Shown in pieces: positions 42,570-54,810 of a stretch of DNA of 64,000 bases (its first letter is position 1; the number at the start of each line of letters is the position of its first letter). A model generated the notes under the pieces. The model did no database searches and had not been told where the DNA came from. It saw only the letters and a list, made by a program, of their open reading frames with translations. Made by a program: the position numbers and the translations under genes. Origin of the DNA: Poa pratensis. Lineage: Eukaryota; Streptophyta; Magnoliopsida; Poales; Poaceae. The stretch spans positions 23,144,431 to 23,208,430 of the forward strand of contig CAMZMU010000048.1 in the NCBI GenBank assembly GCA_947311845.1. Reading direction: 5' to 3'.

Positions 42570-45500
42570 TGTGAGGACCCCGGATTAGGTATCCGAGATA
42601 CTCGTTATGTTTCCTGCAACAATCCCATGATCAGTCTGTTGTTGCGCATAACTCGAATTGGTATCACAGAACATCCATAAATACCGAATAAATTTACTTA
42701 CTTGATTGAAGCCATAACTTCATCAGGTACTCGCAGCGGAAATCACCAAATCAACGTGGAGCCCAAGTCCATTGCCAACCCTACAGGCAGCTGACTGGGA
42801 AGCGCCCTAGTTCGCATGACGTCGTTGAAATCTTCTTCTTCCAACTGTTCCTCTTCAAAATCTGGCTAAGACAATAGCCAGGGACGAAACCAATATGAGT
42901 ACATTTGAATGTACTCGCAAACTACCCCCGGAATGAGCATGCACTACTCTTTTTATTGTTGAAATAAAACTTCGTTTGCTTTGAAAACTCTATATCCTTG
43001 TTGGAAAGAGAAGGATATACTTTTGTTTAATAAAACTTTGTTTTGAAATCTCCATATCTTTATTGAAAAAGGAAAGAAGGCTTTTAGAACTTTTCCCATA
43101 AGTCTGTTTTTGTAAGAAGTCTCGTTTAAAACTTTTTCCCAAAAATACATCTCTGTTGAAATAGGTAAGAAGTCTCTTTTATAAACATTTTCCCGGAAAA
43201 TCACCATTTGGTTTATTTCTCCCAAAACTCCTCCTTTTCCGACCATAACCCTTCATGGTCATTCAATCCCAACAACCTCATGCCGGCCCGTTGGCATAGT
43301 TGCATAAAACATTTTCCACTTTCAAATCACAAAACTCTTTACTTCCCGACCATAGCCCGTCATGGTCAATCATTCTCCAGCAACCTCATACCAGCCCGTC
43401 GGTAGAGTTGCAGATACCACACATCTCCATTTTATTTTTAAATCTCAAAAACTTTGCAAAACTTGCACATGGTCAAAGTAGGGCCTCCCAACTGTCCATA
43501 TCCGAGGACTCGGCTATTCGAATAGTTTTATTACCCTCTGCAGAGGTAGCACGCTTTTCCCACACCCATCCGGTAACTCATCGTGTCAGCCATGTCCCGC
43601 CATACAAGGTGTATGCGAAGTTGAGTCACCGACCGTAGCCTGTCCTTTGCTCATGCTAGTATAGGATCCTACCGCTACGAAACCGGTTCCATCGACACTT
43701 AAATCCAGCCTGTCGGAAACTAAGTGTGAGGACTTCGTAGTTCTGCCCGGCAACCCAAAGGTGGCGTCTTCAATCCTCTTTCTCCAATACACTCATACCG
43801 GCCTCCGGTAGACTTCTCTTAAGAGGACCCAGGTCAGGGGCAGGTCACCAAACCATCCCCTCATGGAACGAGGTCATCCTCGTTGTTGAGGCATCCAGTA
43901 CTAATATGAGCAAACTATATGACTACGCCCTTTCCCATATGTGGGCAAATGTGGTCGCACAGGTTATCGGCTGGTCGACGTAAGTACAAGGACACAATGT
44001 ACATTTTTCATAAACATCACCATTCACCATTTCTCCATTTCCACACCGACATCTCGGTATTCCATATCCACACAAGTATTTCCAAAGGAGTTTTGAGTAA
44101 ACAACATTTTTCCCATCCTATAGTTTGAAAAAGAAATTCCAGCTAATGTCTCCATATAGGGTGTCAAAATAATATACTTATATTTTGGAAAAGGGTTTTC
44201 AAAATCATATCTTTTGTGGCAAACACCACATAAATCACTTATACTCTTTATAAGTAAAACATGTGAACCAAAATAGATGTATGTAGATGCAAGCTCAGAG
44301 AATAGCTTGCCTGATTCCAGCATAATGTTCCTGAACTTCTTCTCACTGATCCGAGAAATAAATTCTCATCCTTCCTCAATAAACTCTCTCCAGAGGCCAC
44401 TCTGGTAGCACCAATATCTAACGTCGCAACAGGGAAATAACCAACACTCAATATACCAAACAAAACCACATGTGATGCACAAACAAGTAACAAACCACAA
44501 GCATCAACTAATCCTTCAAGCAACAACTAGGACCATCGATCACAAAACTATCTTAGGCAAAGATTAATAGCAAGCACCTTCCTTTAAACAGGAAATACTT
44601 CAGACAAAAGTTAGGCCACCAATTAGTCTCTATAAGTGGAACCATCACACCAAGCTAGGGTGTGATAAAGTGAAACACTAGGAACCTAGCAAAATTGGAT
44701 TTGCTCCAAAAATTATTACTGATTAATTTATAAAATCCTTTTAAAATCTGCCCTTTTGTTAATTTGTTTTAAACAACATTACAAAATAATTTTCCATGTT
44801 TGGAAACAAGGTGGAACATGAAGGTCATCATTTTCTGAACATTTTAAGAGGTCAAACTTAATTTTTGGATCCTTATTTTTAAAGATATGAATTTTCCTAA
44901 TTTGTTTTATATTCTGCCATTTTCTTTATTTCAATAAAACAACAATTAAACTAATTTATTTGGATATGTGAATTACACCAAAAGACAGGCCTTATTTATC
45001 TGAACATTTTGGTATCTTGTTTGCAATTTTTGGACAAGTATTTAATTAGTTATGAATTTTTGAAGTTTAAATTTGAATCTGGCTGTTTATTTTATTTTCC
45101 AGAAAAACTAACGAAACATTTTGAACCGAGCAGCGCGCTACACACGGTCACTGACGTGTGGGCCAGCGGCCACGCTGGCGCTGACTGGGCGCGGGTGATG
45201 CGGATGTGGCCTCCACGGTCGCTGACCGGTGGGGCCCGCCTGTCAGCGTGCGGAAAATTAAAACAGAAAAGGCAGCGCGCCGGCGGGATCGAACTCGCGA
45301 CCTCGCGTGCGCGTGTGTGTGTGCTAGCCACTGGGCTGGTGCGGCGCTTGTGATATTATACGCGTGCGCACCCATATGAGGTGGTGCTAGTGCACGGCGA
45401 CGACGTGCGCGACCGCGGCGACCACCGGCGACGACGCGCACGGGATCGACGGCAGAGGACGCGCGGGGACGATCTACTGGATGGGTTCGACTCGCGGGAG

Positions 45501-47413
45501 TACGGGGAACCTTTCTACGGTGGCGCCGCTGCATAACTGTCACCGGAGACGCCGGAAACATCCTCGACTTGCGGCGGCCTACGGCGGCGGAACACGACCT
45601 ACTTCGCTACGGTGATCTACGACGAATTAAGGACGTGGAGCATGTCCAGGAGGTGCGCCTGCTCACCCTCGATGCGTGGGTCCGATCCGTTGGTGCTGAG
45701 GTGGACGGGAACGGCGGCGAGCTTGCTCGAAGTGCGTCGGCCGGAGAGGAAGAAGACGGCGGCGATCTCGCGAACGACGGCGTCCCACCTCGATTCCTTG
45801 AACGTGGATGCAGAGGACGACGAGGCGAAGACGGTGGCGCGCTTCGATTTGCTCGGGGAGCTCTGTAACGGCGGCGATGCTCGACGGCGAGCTCGGCAAC
45901 CTGCGGCTAGGGTTTGTCTTCGTGGGGAGAAAAGAGAGAGGAGAGGGAGTGGGCGAGCGAGGGAGGGGGAAGCAGAGGAGCGCCAGGGGGCCTCTTATCT
46001 CCTTCGAGTGGCAGGAGACGCGCGGGAGGGGGGGGGGGGGGCCTGGCGAGCTCGGCGCGCGGGAGGACGACACGGCGGCGTCGATCACGGGCTGCTACAG
46101 AGAAGACGACACTTTTGCCGATAACCCCCTGGATTTCCGTTTCTAATTACAACTAGGTCCTTTTTCCTGTTTCTTTTACTTCTTTTAAAACCAGTAGGGT
46201 TTTAGGGAATTATTTGGGGTACTAAAACATTTTATAAAAATTTGAAAATATTTGGGTAGGCTCCCCTTGTCAACTAGAGCCTCCACAAAAATTGGTTTTT
46301 CAAAATAAAATGTTTTGAACATAATTTGTTCATAGAGTTTAATATGTTGTTTTTGGTAAATAATATTTGATACTCTTTTAATATTTTCAAGCAAGTGATA
46401 AAATATTGTTTTGAACTTTTGGAACTTTCTTGACAAATATGGCAACTTCAAATACTTTATATTTTCATAGAGAAAATATTTGTTTGAAGAAAATAGAGAG
46501 TGAGGTAGGTAGATGAATATATTAAGATCATTTCTTTAACTCATGATCTTAATTTCTATTTGTTGAATAATTGGAGGAGTTTGTTTCAAATTTAAGTCAC
46601 ATTCCAAATTTGTTGCCAAGTGTGTTTTTAATTTACTACTCAAGTATATTGGTGTAATTATTCACCCAAGCAAACAATAAAACAGGAATTAACAATCAAT
46701 ACAATCATAAGTCCAATAAGCAAACTATCACAACAAGATCAACACCCAACCAAGTCCACACAATTCAAACCACAAGGATTAATCACACCACCATTTATAT
46801 AATTAACAATACTATCTTATAAATATGATCACACTTAATTATGACAAGATGATGTTTAAAACTACCTCAACTCCACCTTGATACTTTTGGAAAGGGTTTT
46901 GAGCAAGGCAAAATATGTGGGGTAATATATTTCCCACTTGTGTTCTTTTTAAAAGGGAAGTGATAATCAAAGTTTATAAAATGGGAGATGCATACAAATG
47001 CAAAATATCAAGTTTAAAAGATAGATAGGAGATAGCATATAGATCTCCATATGTTTGGGAACACATAGCTTTGGAAATACCTTTACTTTCTCAAATAGTG
47101 GGTATTAGTTTTGGTTATTGCTAAACCAAATATCATTGAAATGGAATTGGCCAAAATAAGAATGGAAAAGATACATGGAATAATTTTCTTGTCATGACAT
47201 GATCACCAAGTTAATAATATTTTCATCTTGGTTGAGTTTCTGGTTAATATTTACTAGTCAAAAAACTTAAACAACAAGTCACACAAGGTCGCACATAGCA
47301 ATGGGATGGAAAACACAATCATCAGTAAAATATTTCAAAAAGTTTTTGTTGGTTCTGAATTTTGGGTCTGGTAAAACTAAGTTTTTCTTAGTTTACAAAT
47401 TTGGGATGTGACA
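42570..47413. mobile_element. 4.8-kb solo-LTR-like insert
   Basis: Begins TGTGAGGACCCCGGATTAGG, ends TTGGGATGTGACA, and is flanked by the perfect 5-bp direct repeat GGATG (42565-42569 and 47414-47418), so it is a retrotransposon-type insertion with TG...CA ends. I see no internal terminal repeats, primer site or coding domain, which fits a solo LTR. A 4,844-bp LTR is exceptional but known for LARD families such as barley Sukkula; relation to that family is not shown. It has AT-rich ends and a GC-rich block at about 45120-46140 with composition-driven open frames. Confidence 0.72.
45275..45350 (-). other. tRNA-like remnant in the solo LTR
   Basis: On the minus strand AGCCCAGTGGCTAGCA (A-box-like) is followed about 30 nt later by GGTCGCGAGTTCGATCCC (B-box/T-arm-like). 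Acceptor stem pairing is poor and the anticodon arm is replaced by an ACAC repeat, so it is not a functional tRNA gene. Confidence 0.45.
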
Positions 47414-47419
47414 GGATGT

Positions 47420-48862
47420 TGATGCATGTAAAATGCATACATGAACTTTGCACTTTAATTGTTTATATTCCAATCATATTTGCATCATATAAGGGTTATA
47501 CCAATGTTTTATAATGATTTTGGGAATACTTCATAGTTTTCCCATTTATTTGGAATTAACCCTGTTTTTCCAGAAAACGTCTTTTTTAGTGTTTCAGACT
47601 TTCCGAGAGCTTCGGGACTCCAAAAAGGGCAAGGTCAAAGAGCACGGTTCAGAATTTTCGAGACGAACGCAATGGGCTTAAATTGAAGACCAGAAGCCCA
47701 ACAGGCTGGAAATGGGAGGGTCCCACGCGGCCTAAAGTACATGGCCGCGTGGGCCCAGCTCGTTTCCCCCTCGGAGCTCCGTTGCCGTCGATTTTTCTTC
47801 CACTGACTCCGTCTTGACCTAAAAACGCATATAAAAAAGGTCCCCTGGCGTTTCGCGAAAGGAGGCGGCGGAGAAACACAAAACCACGAAACAGAGAGAC
47901 GGAAGGCTACCGCCGGAGAAGATCGGAGGGGGGAAACGCCGCCGGAATCGCCTCCGGAGGGCTCCACCCCCCTCCGGCGTGTTCATCATCAACATCTACA
48001 GCAAGAACTTCTCCACCATCATCCCCATGATGAAGGGGGAGTAGTCCACCCCATGGACTAGGGTTTGTGGTGGTAACTTTTGTATCTCTCCTCTCTCTTG
48101 AGCTTCACTAATTAGTACCGTATGAGCTGCTGAACATGATTACGGTCATCTATGTAATACCTTTGTGGTGAATATTGTGGTGTGAGATGATTTGTTATGC
48201 ATTTACCGTTGTGTTGGAGCTTTTGTGATTTGTCATACTTTGAAGTATGATGTATGTGGGTACGGGATGGCCGATGTGACACGGCATAGGTATTGAGTGA
48301 CACAGTACCGCCCAACGTCCTTTATCTGGGGGTAAAAAGAAAGAGTATGATGTGAGAGTGAGAGAAACCACGCTAGCCTTACGAGGGGTGACCTAGCAAC
48401 ACAAATGAGTATTTCTTTCAACTATGTGTTTTAGGACATATAGCCGTCATAAAAAGCTACCATTAAAACATGACAATTGTGTGTACTTTATCTATAACAT
48501 GATGATCACCGTAGATGAGAGAGAGGATTAAGTGAACCCATGAACCATGTCCATTGTTCCTATAAGAAACACACACTTGAGCTTGTCCTCTTGCTACATA
48601 GAGGATTGGGCTTTCTCTCTTTGAGAGCTTTCACTTGCTACTACCTTTGTCTTGTCCTCTTGCAAAGAAGAGGATTGGGACACTTTTACATCCATCAAAC
48701 CAACCATCTTGTTCTCTAAACTTGTTTAGTGCATAATCAACTAAAACTTGTGACACTTTAGTTGTAGGGAATAGATAACTTTTCCTTCTTGCTCCTGCGG
48801 ATCGATACCTTACTTACACATTGAGAGGTGCTACAGTGATCCCTTGCTCTTGGGGGTTATCA
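47420..48862 (+). repeat. 3' LTR of nested element
   Basis: Starts TGATGCATGTAAAATGCA, ends GGGGGTTATCA; 1,443 bp. Apart from the duplication in the 5' copy the two LTRs differ at roughly one position per hundred by eye, implying a fairly recent insertion. Confidence 0.9.
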
Positions 48863-48867
48863 GCCAG

Positions 48868-51800
48868 CCTGCAGTCATTGCGGTTGGACTTTGAAGAACT
48901 CAAGATGGGCGACAATGAAGCAGTGGATGCCTTCGCACAACGGATCAACACGCTGGTCTCTGGACTTCGTTCCCTTCGTGCGAATGTACCTGACCTCGGA
49001 ATAGTGCCTGACCTTAGAATAGTGCAGAAATTTCTAGCTGCTGCACCTGCTAGGTTTATGCAAATTGTCACCTCAATTGAACAATGTGTACCGTTAAATA
49101 CATTGTCTGTTGAAGATTTGGTGGGGAGGTATAAGGCATATGAGGAACGGATTCGCTCCAGATTTGGCGACCCCAAGGAAGGGGAGCATCTGATGTTGTC
49201 CAGGTCACAATGGGAATACTTTGGTAATAAGAAGAAAGCTGCAGAGAGTTTGAGTAGTGGAGGACAAAATTTCAGGTCTGAACAAAAATCTGGCAATGGT
49301 AGTCAGAAGAATTACCAGACTAGAGATCCTGATTGGAAGTTTGACATTAAAAAGGTAAAATGTCACAATTGTGGCAGGAAAGGGCACTTCAAGAAAGATT
49401 GCACGAAGCCAAAGAAAGAAAAGGCTTACTTGGCCAGAAAAGAGGATGATGATGAGAATCAAGCTCTACATATGATGCAAGTGTGTGAGGTTACTATGGC
49501 AGCAAATGAAGTCATTGGTGAAGTATTCTTGAATGAAGAGAATGTTATTCCTAAGAAAATTGAGAAGAATGGTAGAGACATTTGGGATTTGGACACACGG
49601 GCCAGTAACCACATGACTGGTATTGAAGAGAAGTTCACTGATTTAGATTTGTCAGTCAAAGGCAAAGTGAAATTTGGGGACAACTCAACAGTTGAAATCA
49701 TGGGACGGGGAACAATATTGTTACAATGCAAAAATGGAGAACACCGTGCCCTAACAAATGTTTACTTCATTCCTTCTCTGAAATCAAACATCATTAGTCT
49801 CGGTCAATTGTCAGAACGAGGTTGCAAGATTGTGATAGAGGGATATTACCTTCACCTATATGACAAGGATCGACAACTAATGGCAAAGGTGAGAAGAGCA
49901 GCAAATACATTATATTTGCTTGATCTCACCATGGGGAAGCGTATATGCTTGTTGGCAAATTATTCAGATGATGCTTGGTTGTGGCATGCACGCTACGGTC
50001 ATCTGAACTTCAGGTCTTTAGAAAAGCCAGCCAAAGATAGAATGGTGACCGGGCTACCTCACGTTGACCATGTTAATTAAATATGTGATGGTTGCTTGGT
50101 CGGAAAACAGAAACGTGCTTCATTTCCTGCAACTGCAAAATTCAGAGCAGAAGAGAGATTAGCTTTGATCCATGGTGATTTGTGTGGGCCGATCTCACCA
50201 CCAACACTAGCAGGGAAGAATTAATTTTTGCTGCTAGTAGATGACTACAGTAGGTACATGTGGATAGTACTGCTGTGGTCAAAAGATGAAGCATTCGATA
50301 CTGTGAAGAAAGTGTGCAAGAAAGCTAAAGTTCTGTCTGGGAACAATGTAAAAGCCCTACGCACTGATAGAGGGGGAGAATTCACGTCCAAGCTGTTTGC
50401 AGCTCATTGTGAAGAGCATGGTATACAACACTATCTCACAGCACCCTACACACCACAACACAATGGCGTGGTAGAAAGAAGGAATCAAACCATCGTTGGT
50501 ATGGCCAGAAGCCTGTTAAAAAGTAAAGGAATGCCAGGAACTTTGTGGGGTGAAGCAGTAAGTACTGCGGTGTATCTCTTGAACAGAGCACCCACTAAAA
50601 GTGTTGAAAGGATGACTCCTTATGAAGAATGGCATGGGAGGAAACCCTATGTGGATCACTTATGCACATTTGGTTGTGTGGCATATGCAAAAGTCACAAA
50701 GCCGAATCTACCCAAGCTAGCTGACAGGAATGTTCGTACTGTAATGCTTGGGTATGAACCAAGAACCAAGGCTTACAGATTGTATGACCCAACCAACAAG
50801 AAGATAATTGTCTCAAGAGATGTAGTATTTGATGAACAAAAGCATTGGGATTGGAGCAGCATAAACGCACCGGAGAATATCACCTCAGAAGAAGTATTCA
50901 CTGTAGCATATCCTGATGTTGCCGCCTGTACTGAACAGACAAAAGAGGCCACAAAAATGAATGAAACCTGTGAAGAAATAATGAGGAAAAAAGGTGAAGT
51001 GGTGGAGGTTAATCGAGTGGCCACACCACCAACATCACCTGAACAACTGAATGCACCTACATCTCCTGTATCTGTCATAGCAGAAGATGATTAAGCAACC
51101 AGTCCGTTTTTCTCACCTGAATCAGTAGGATCTCAAGGGCGGAGAAGCATACAGGAGTTACTAGATGAAGTGCCTCAGTGTGAACTAGAAGATGCAAATT
51201 TGTGCTTGCTTGGTGCTGATGAGCCAACATCCTTTGCTGAAGCTGAAAAAGAAACTTGCTGGAAAAGAGCAATGGATGAAGAAATACAGTCAATTCGTGA
51301 GAACAATACATGGGAAATTACAGACAAGCCTGAAGGTCAAAAAGCCATCGGTCTGAAATGGGTCTTCAAGCTGAAGAAGGACCCATCCGGTGCAGTTGTA
51401 AAGCACAAGGCCAGACTTGTGGCAAAGGGTTATGTGCAGAGAAAAGGGATAGATTTCGACGAGGTGTTTGCCCCTGTTGCACGGCTGGAGACAGTAAGAT
51501 TAATGGTGGCACTTGCTGCTCAAGAAGGGTGGAAGCTCCACCATATGGATGTGAAATCTGCATTCTTAAATGGCGACTTAGAAGAAGAAGTTTATGTCAG
51601 CCAGCCACCAGGCTTTGAGGTAAAGGGTGAGGAGCACAAAGTGTTGAAATTGAAAAAGGCACTGTATGGACTACGACAAGCTCCAAGAGCCTGGAATGCA
51701 AAGCTTGATGCTACATTGATAGCTTTGGGATTTCAGAGATGCCCACTTGAACATGGGGTTTATCTAAGTAAAACCAAAACTGCACGCCTGATAGTTGGTG

Positions 51801-52786
51801 TCTATGTTGATGATCTAGTTATCACTGGATCAAGCAATAAAGAAATTGACAGCTTCAAGGAACAAATGAAGAAATTGTTCAAGATGAGTGATCTTGGACT
51901 GCTGTCATATTATTTGGGCATTAAAATAGCTCAAACAGAAAACAGAATTACATTATGTCAAGCCGGCTATGCTCATAAGATTTTAGAGAAAACCGGCATG
52001 TCTGAATGTAATCCATGTCAAACACCAATGGAGCCACGTCTGAAACTTACCAAGTCAGATCAGGATAAAAAGGTGGATGCTACTTACTACCGCAGCATTG
52101 TTGGCAGCTTAAGATACTTGGTGAATACTAGGCCAGATCTTGCATATTCTGTTGGCATAGTGAGTAGGTACATGGAATGTCCTATGGTGCATCACTTAGC
52201 AGCGGTAAAGCAGATATTGAGATACATCAAAGGTTCAGCGAGTCTTGGCTGTCATTATGGAAGGAATGAGGAGGCAGACACTAAGCTAACAGGTTACAGT
52301 GACAGTGATCTGGCTGGGGATGTAAATGACAGGAAAAGCACAACAGGAGTAGTGTTCTTTCTCGGTTCAAACTTGGTGACTTGGGTTTCTCAAAAACAGA
52401 AAGTGGTGGCCATGTCCTCATGCGAGGCAGAATATATTGCTGCTGCCATAGCTGCTTGTCAAGGTATCTGGCTGAGCAGATTGCTAGCTCAGCTGAAATT
52501 TGAGGAGCCGGAGCAAGTAAAGATCTTGGTGGACAACAAATCAGCAATATCACTTAGTAAGAATCCTGTCCACCATGATCGGAGCAAACATATAGACATA
52601 AGATATCATTTCATCAAAGATTGCGTGGAGGAGAAGAAGATCAATGTTGAACATGTCAGGACAGAAGAACAGCTTGCTGACATCTTGACGAAGTCATTGG
52701 CTCGTTCAAAGTTCCTGGAGATGAGAAGCAAGATTGGTCTCCATCTAGTAAGATCAAAAGTACAAGATCAGGGGGGAGAATGTTAG
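48868..52786 (+). pseudogene. Copia gag-pol, single frame with three stops
   Basis: One reading frame throughout: gag C-terminus (LQSLRLDFEELKMGD), zinc knuckle CHNCGRKGHFKKDC (about 49361-49402), protease region with DTR where the active site should be DTG (about 49592), integrase HHCC (HARYGH...CDGC) and core (VDDYSRYMW, RTDRGGEF, PQHNGVVERRN), reverse transcriptase with YVDD (about 51804), and RNase H to [11 protein letters not shown]. Three TAA stops at 50078-50080, 50222-50224 and 51092-51094 break it; there are no frameshifts. Product if read: the polyprotein that packages and integrates the element. The stops and the protease change make it inactive. Confidence 0.9.
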
Positions 52787-53247
52787 AACCTAACCTTGTA
52801 CAGTGATGTTTCTTAAGCAAATTTGTATTGCACTTTAGTAGACCGGGCTTGCTGCAATTGTATAAGCACATGCACCGGTAGTATGTCCAATTATCTACCG
52901 TGCTGCTACTTGACAAGCAGCAGGATAGTGGAGGCATGGCTTAGATCAGCACTAGTGTAGCTGATAGTGTGTATGGTCGGTGCACTGTAGAAGCACGACC
53001 TGGGTGTACTGCTGGTCGGACTGCAGATATAAAAGAGAGGTTGCAGCGTGTAGCAACACAACTCTGAATATTCAATAAAAGAGGAAGGCTCCCAAAGCCA
53101 AAGGGGGCTGGACCAAATCCTACCACCGAGTGTGCTCTGATTTCTCTGTTTTCCTGTCTTGCGTTCTCGCCGTCGACAAGTGTTGAGCTAGCTGTGTGTG
53201 TCTCCACTGGAAATAGTGAGACGAGAGTAGCAGCTTGGGCCCTTACA
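52781..53247 (+). repeat. Copia 3' LTR
   Basis: TGTTAGAACC...CCCTTACA, 467 bp; preceded by purine tract GATCAGGGGGGAGAA (52766-52780). Confidence 0.92.
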
Positions 53248-53640
53248 TGGGACTCACGGCTGGACGTTGGCAGATTCAGGGCGTCGTTCCGCGAGGGGCT
53301 CCTGCAGCTGCCGCCAGCGACGACATGGGGCTGTCGTATTTCAGTGCAGAACTCGCATCTGCAAGATGAGCAGAAGGGCCACCAAGTCGATCCGGCAGCA
53401 GTGGTTGGATCAAACGAAGTTGTGCTCCCTACCGAGATCGGCGCTGCCGAGATCGCTGCCGTCCTTGTTGCCTTCCTGCTTCCTCCCCTTTGCTGTCTTG
53501 GCCGCCGGGGGCAAGGAGGCAGCGAAGGCGGCCGCTGGGTTGGCAGCCCCGCCGAACATCACGGCGGTGATGGCAAAGGGCGGGTGCAAGGCGTTCGCGG
53601 CGCGAGCAGGCCGCGATGAATCGGCAGCACGTCGCCCTGG
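53248..53640 (+). pseudogene. Gene-like fragment, possibly fasciclin-like protein
   Basis: GC-rich, with a frame reading LPSLLPSCFLPFAVLAAGG, then EAAKAAAGLAAPPNITAVMA, KGGCKAFAARAGRD. The phrase NITAVMAKGGCKAFA resembles the start of a fasciclin domain in arabinogalactan proteins. The rest does not fit, there is no start, and it abuts the Copia LTR, so at best this is a captured piece. Confidence 0.3.
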
Positions 53641-53868
53641 ATCTAAAAATAAAGATAACGTTTCGGCCTGGTTTGTGTTGGGTTGCTCAACATTATTGGA
53701 GCGATCTGGATCGCTGGTTAGAGATCGGACGCGTAACATTTAATGTATCTGAAACATGTTTGCTCTTTTAATAATAGTATAGATATAGATATAGATGAAT
53801 CTGGATGACAATTTTTGAGAAACGCCATAGGGAGCACGCACGTAAAAGAGAGTTGGGTTGAGAAGTTA
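53641..53868. other. Possible Helitron 5' terminus
   Basis: On the minus strand TCTATACTATTATTAAAAGAG starts at about 53786, the form of a grass Helitron 5' end, preceded by an ATATCT microsatellite. The only candidate partner is the CTAC-ending hairpin at about 35970. Confidence 0.35.
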
Positions 53869-54810
53869 GAGCATCTCCAACAGCTGCCCCAAATTTCCAG
53901 TGGTAATGCAAAAATAGTTTTTTGCATCGTGGAGGGCCAAAAAACTGCTCCAACAGCTGCCCTATACGCAAACGGTGATGAATTTTTTTTGGGGCTGCCC
54001 CAAATTCCTGCCCATTCGATGCATATTTGCATCGTGCCCAGCCGTGTGGCATCGCATCTTGCATCGCGCGCGCAGTCGCAACTGCCATTCAGAACTTTCA
54101 GCTCGTCTCGATCCCCTTTCTAGCTCCAGCGCCGCGAGCCGATTGTGGGAAAATCCGGTGAATCTCCATGCCGCCGCTCACCGGCACGGCTCCCCCTCGC
54201 GATTCCCAACCAATTCGCCACGTCGTCGTGCTGAGATTCTCTGTCTGTGCTCGTCCTCGGCCATGGCGCGCATCTGCGACTGCGGGAGGTCGGGCAGAAG
54301 ACGGAAACGAGCACGACGTGGGATGGCGAGGTAGAACGGATTGGAGCTGGACATCGAGCACCCGTCCGTGGTTGATGCGGCTGAGCTGCTAGCTAGTTGA
54401 TTGATATGTTCCACAGCGTGTGTCCGTGTGTGTCACTTGATTTTCTTGCAGATTGCTTTGAGAGAAATTTGACGAGGTGTCAAACAATGCACTTGTTTAT
54501 TATGTATGTCCCGCTCTCGTCGGCTTTTCTCGACCTCCGACGACCTTCTCCGGCCAAAATCATCCTCAACGCCCAACGACCGTCGGATGCGTCTCCCTCC
54601 TTCCCCACCATCGGATCTCAATGTTGGTGCCGTATTTTAGGGCAGCTGCTACGGCAGCAGTTTTTGCCATGCCCTAAATGCCATGCCCTAAAATAGGGCA
54701 GCTGAAACGGCAGAAATTTTTTGGTGCCCCAAAATTTGCAAAACTGTGAAAAGTGGTGATGCAAAGCCACTTTTTGGTGCCCCAAAATGGGCCAGCTGTT
54801 GGAGATGCTC
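53869..54810. mobile_element. PIF/Harbinger-like non-autonomous element
   Basis: 942 bp with inverted ends GAGCATCTCCAACAGCTG on both sides, flanked by TTA (53866-53868 and 54811-54813). Subterminal regions repeat GGGGC(A/T)(G/C)C and AACAGCTGCCC motifs. The interior (54090-54420) is GC-richer, with a very short frame MARICDCGRSGRRRKRARRG ending near 54330; no transposase. TSD and ends fit PIF/Harbinger. Confidence 0.8.

Larger units (their letters stand above)
37860..48862 (+). mobile_element. Non-autonomous (LARD-like) LTR element nested in Copia gag
   Basis: LTRs 37860-39410 and 47420-48862, flanked by the perfect 5-bp TSD GCCAG (37855-37859 and 48863-48867). A tRNA-Asp-type primer site follows the 5' LTR. 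The internal domain (39411-42569 plus 47414-47419 once its own insert is removed) is about 3.2 kb and encodes no gag, protease or polymerase, only a small acidic frame. It must rely on another element for mobility; the related LTR at 17407-19177, which is followed by a gag fragment, suggests such a partner family. Confidence 0.92.
36897..53247 (+). mobile_element. Copia LTR retrotransposon, split by a nested element
   Basis: LTRs at 36897-37365 and 52781-53247 (469 and 467 bp, nearly identical; both begin TGTTAGAACC and end CCCTTACA). A primer site follows the 5' LTR and a purine tract (GATCAGGGGGGAGAA) precedes the 3' LTR. Domain order gag, protease, integrase, reverse transcriptase, RNase H is that of Copia. 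An 11-kb LTR element is inserted in gag. Without it the Copia is about 5.3 kb, a normal length. The flanks (GCACA at left, TGGGA at right) do not match, so no TSD is visible. Confidence 0.93.

Noticed and set aside
45275..45350. Functional tRNA gene
   Set aside because: A and B box-like motifs exist, but the acceptor stem does not pair and the anticodon arm is a microsatellite.
45569..46124. Overlapping GC-rich open frames in the solo LTR
   Set aside because: Open on several frames and both strands, low complexity, no domain; not supported as a gene.
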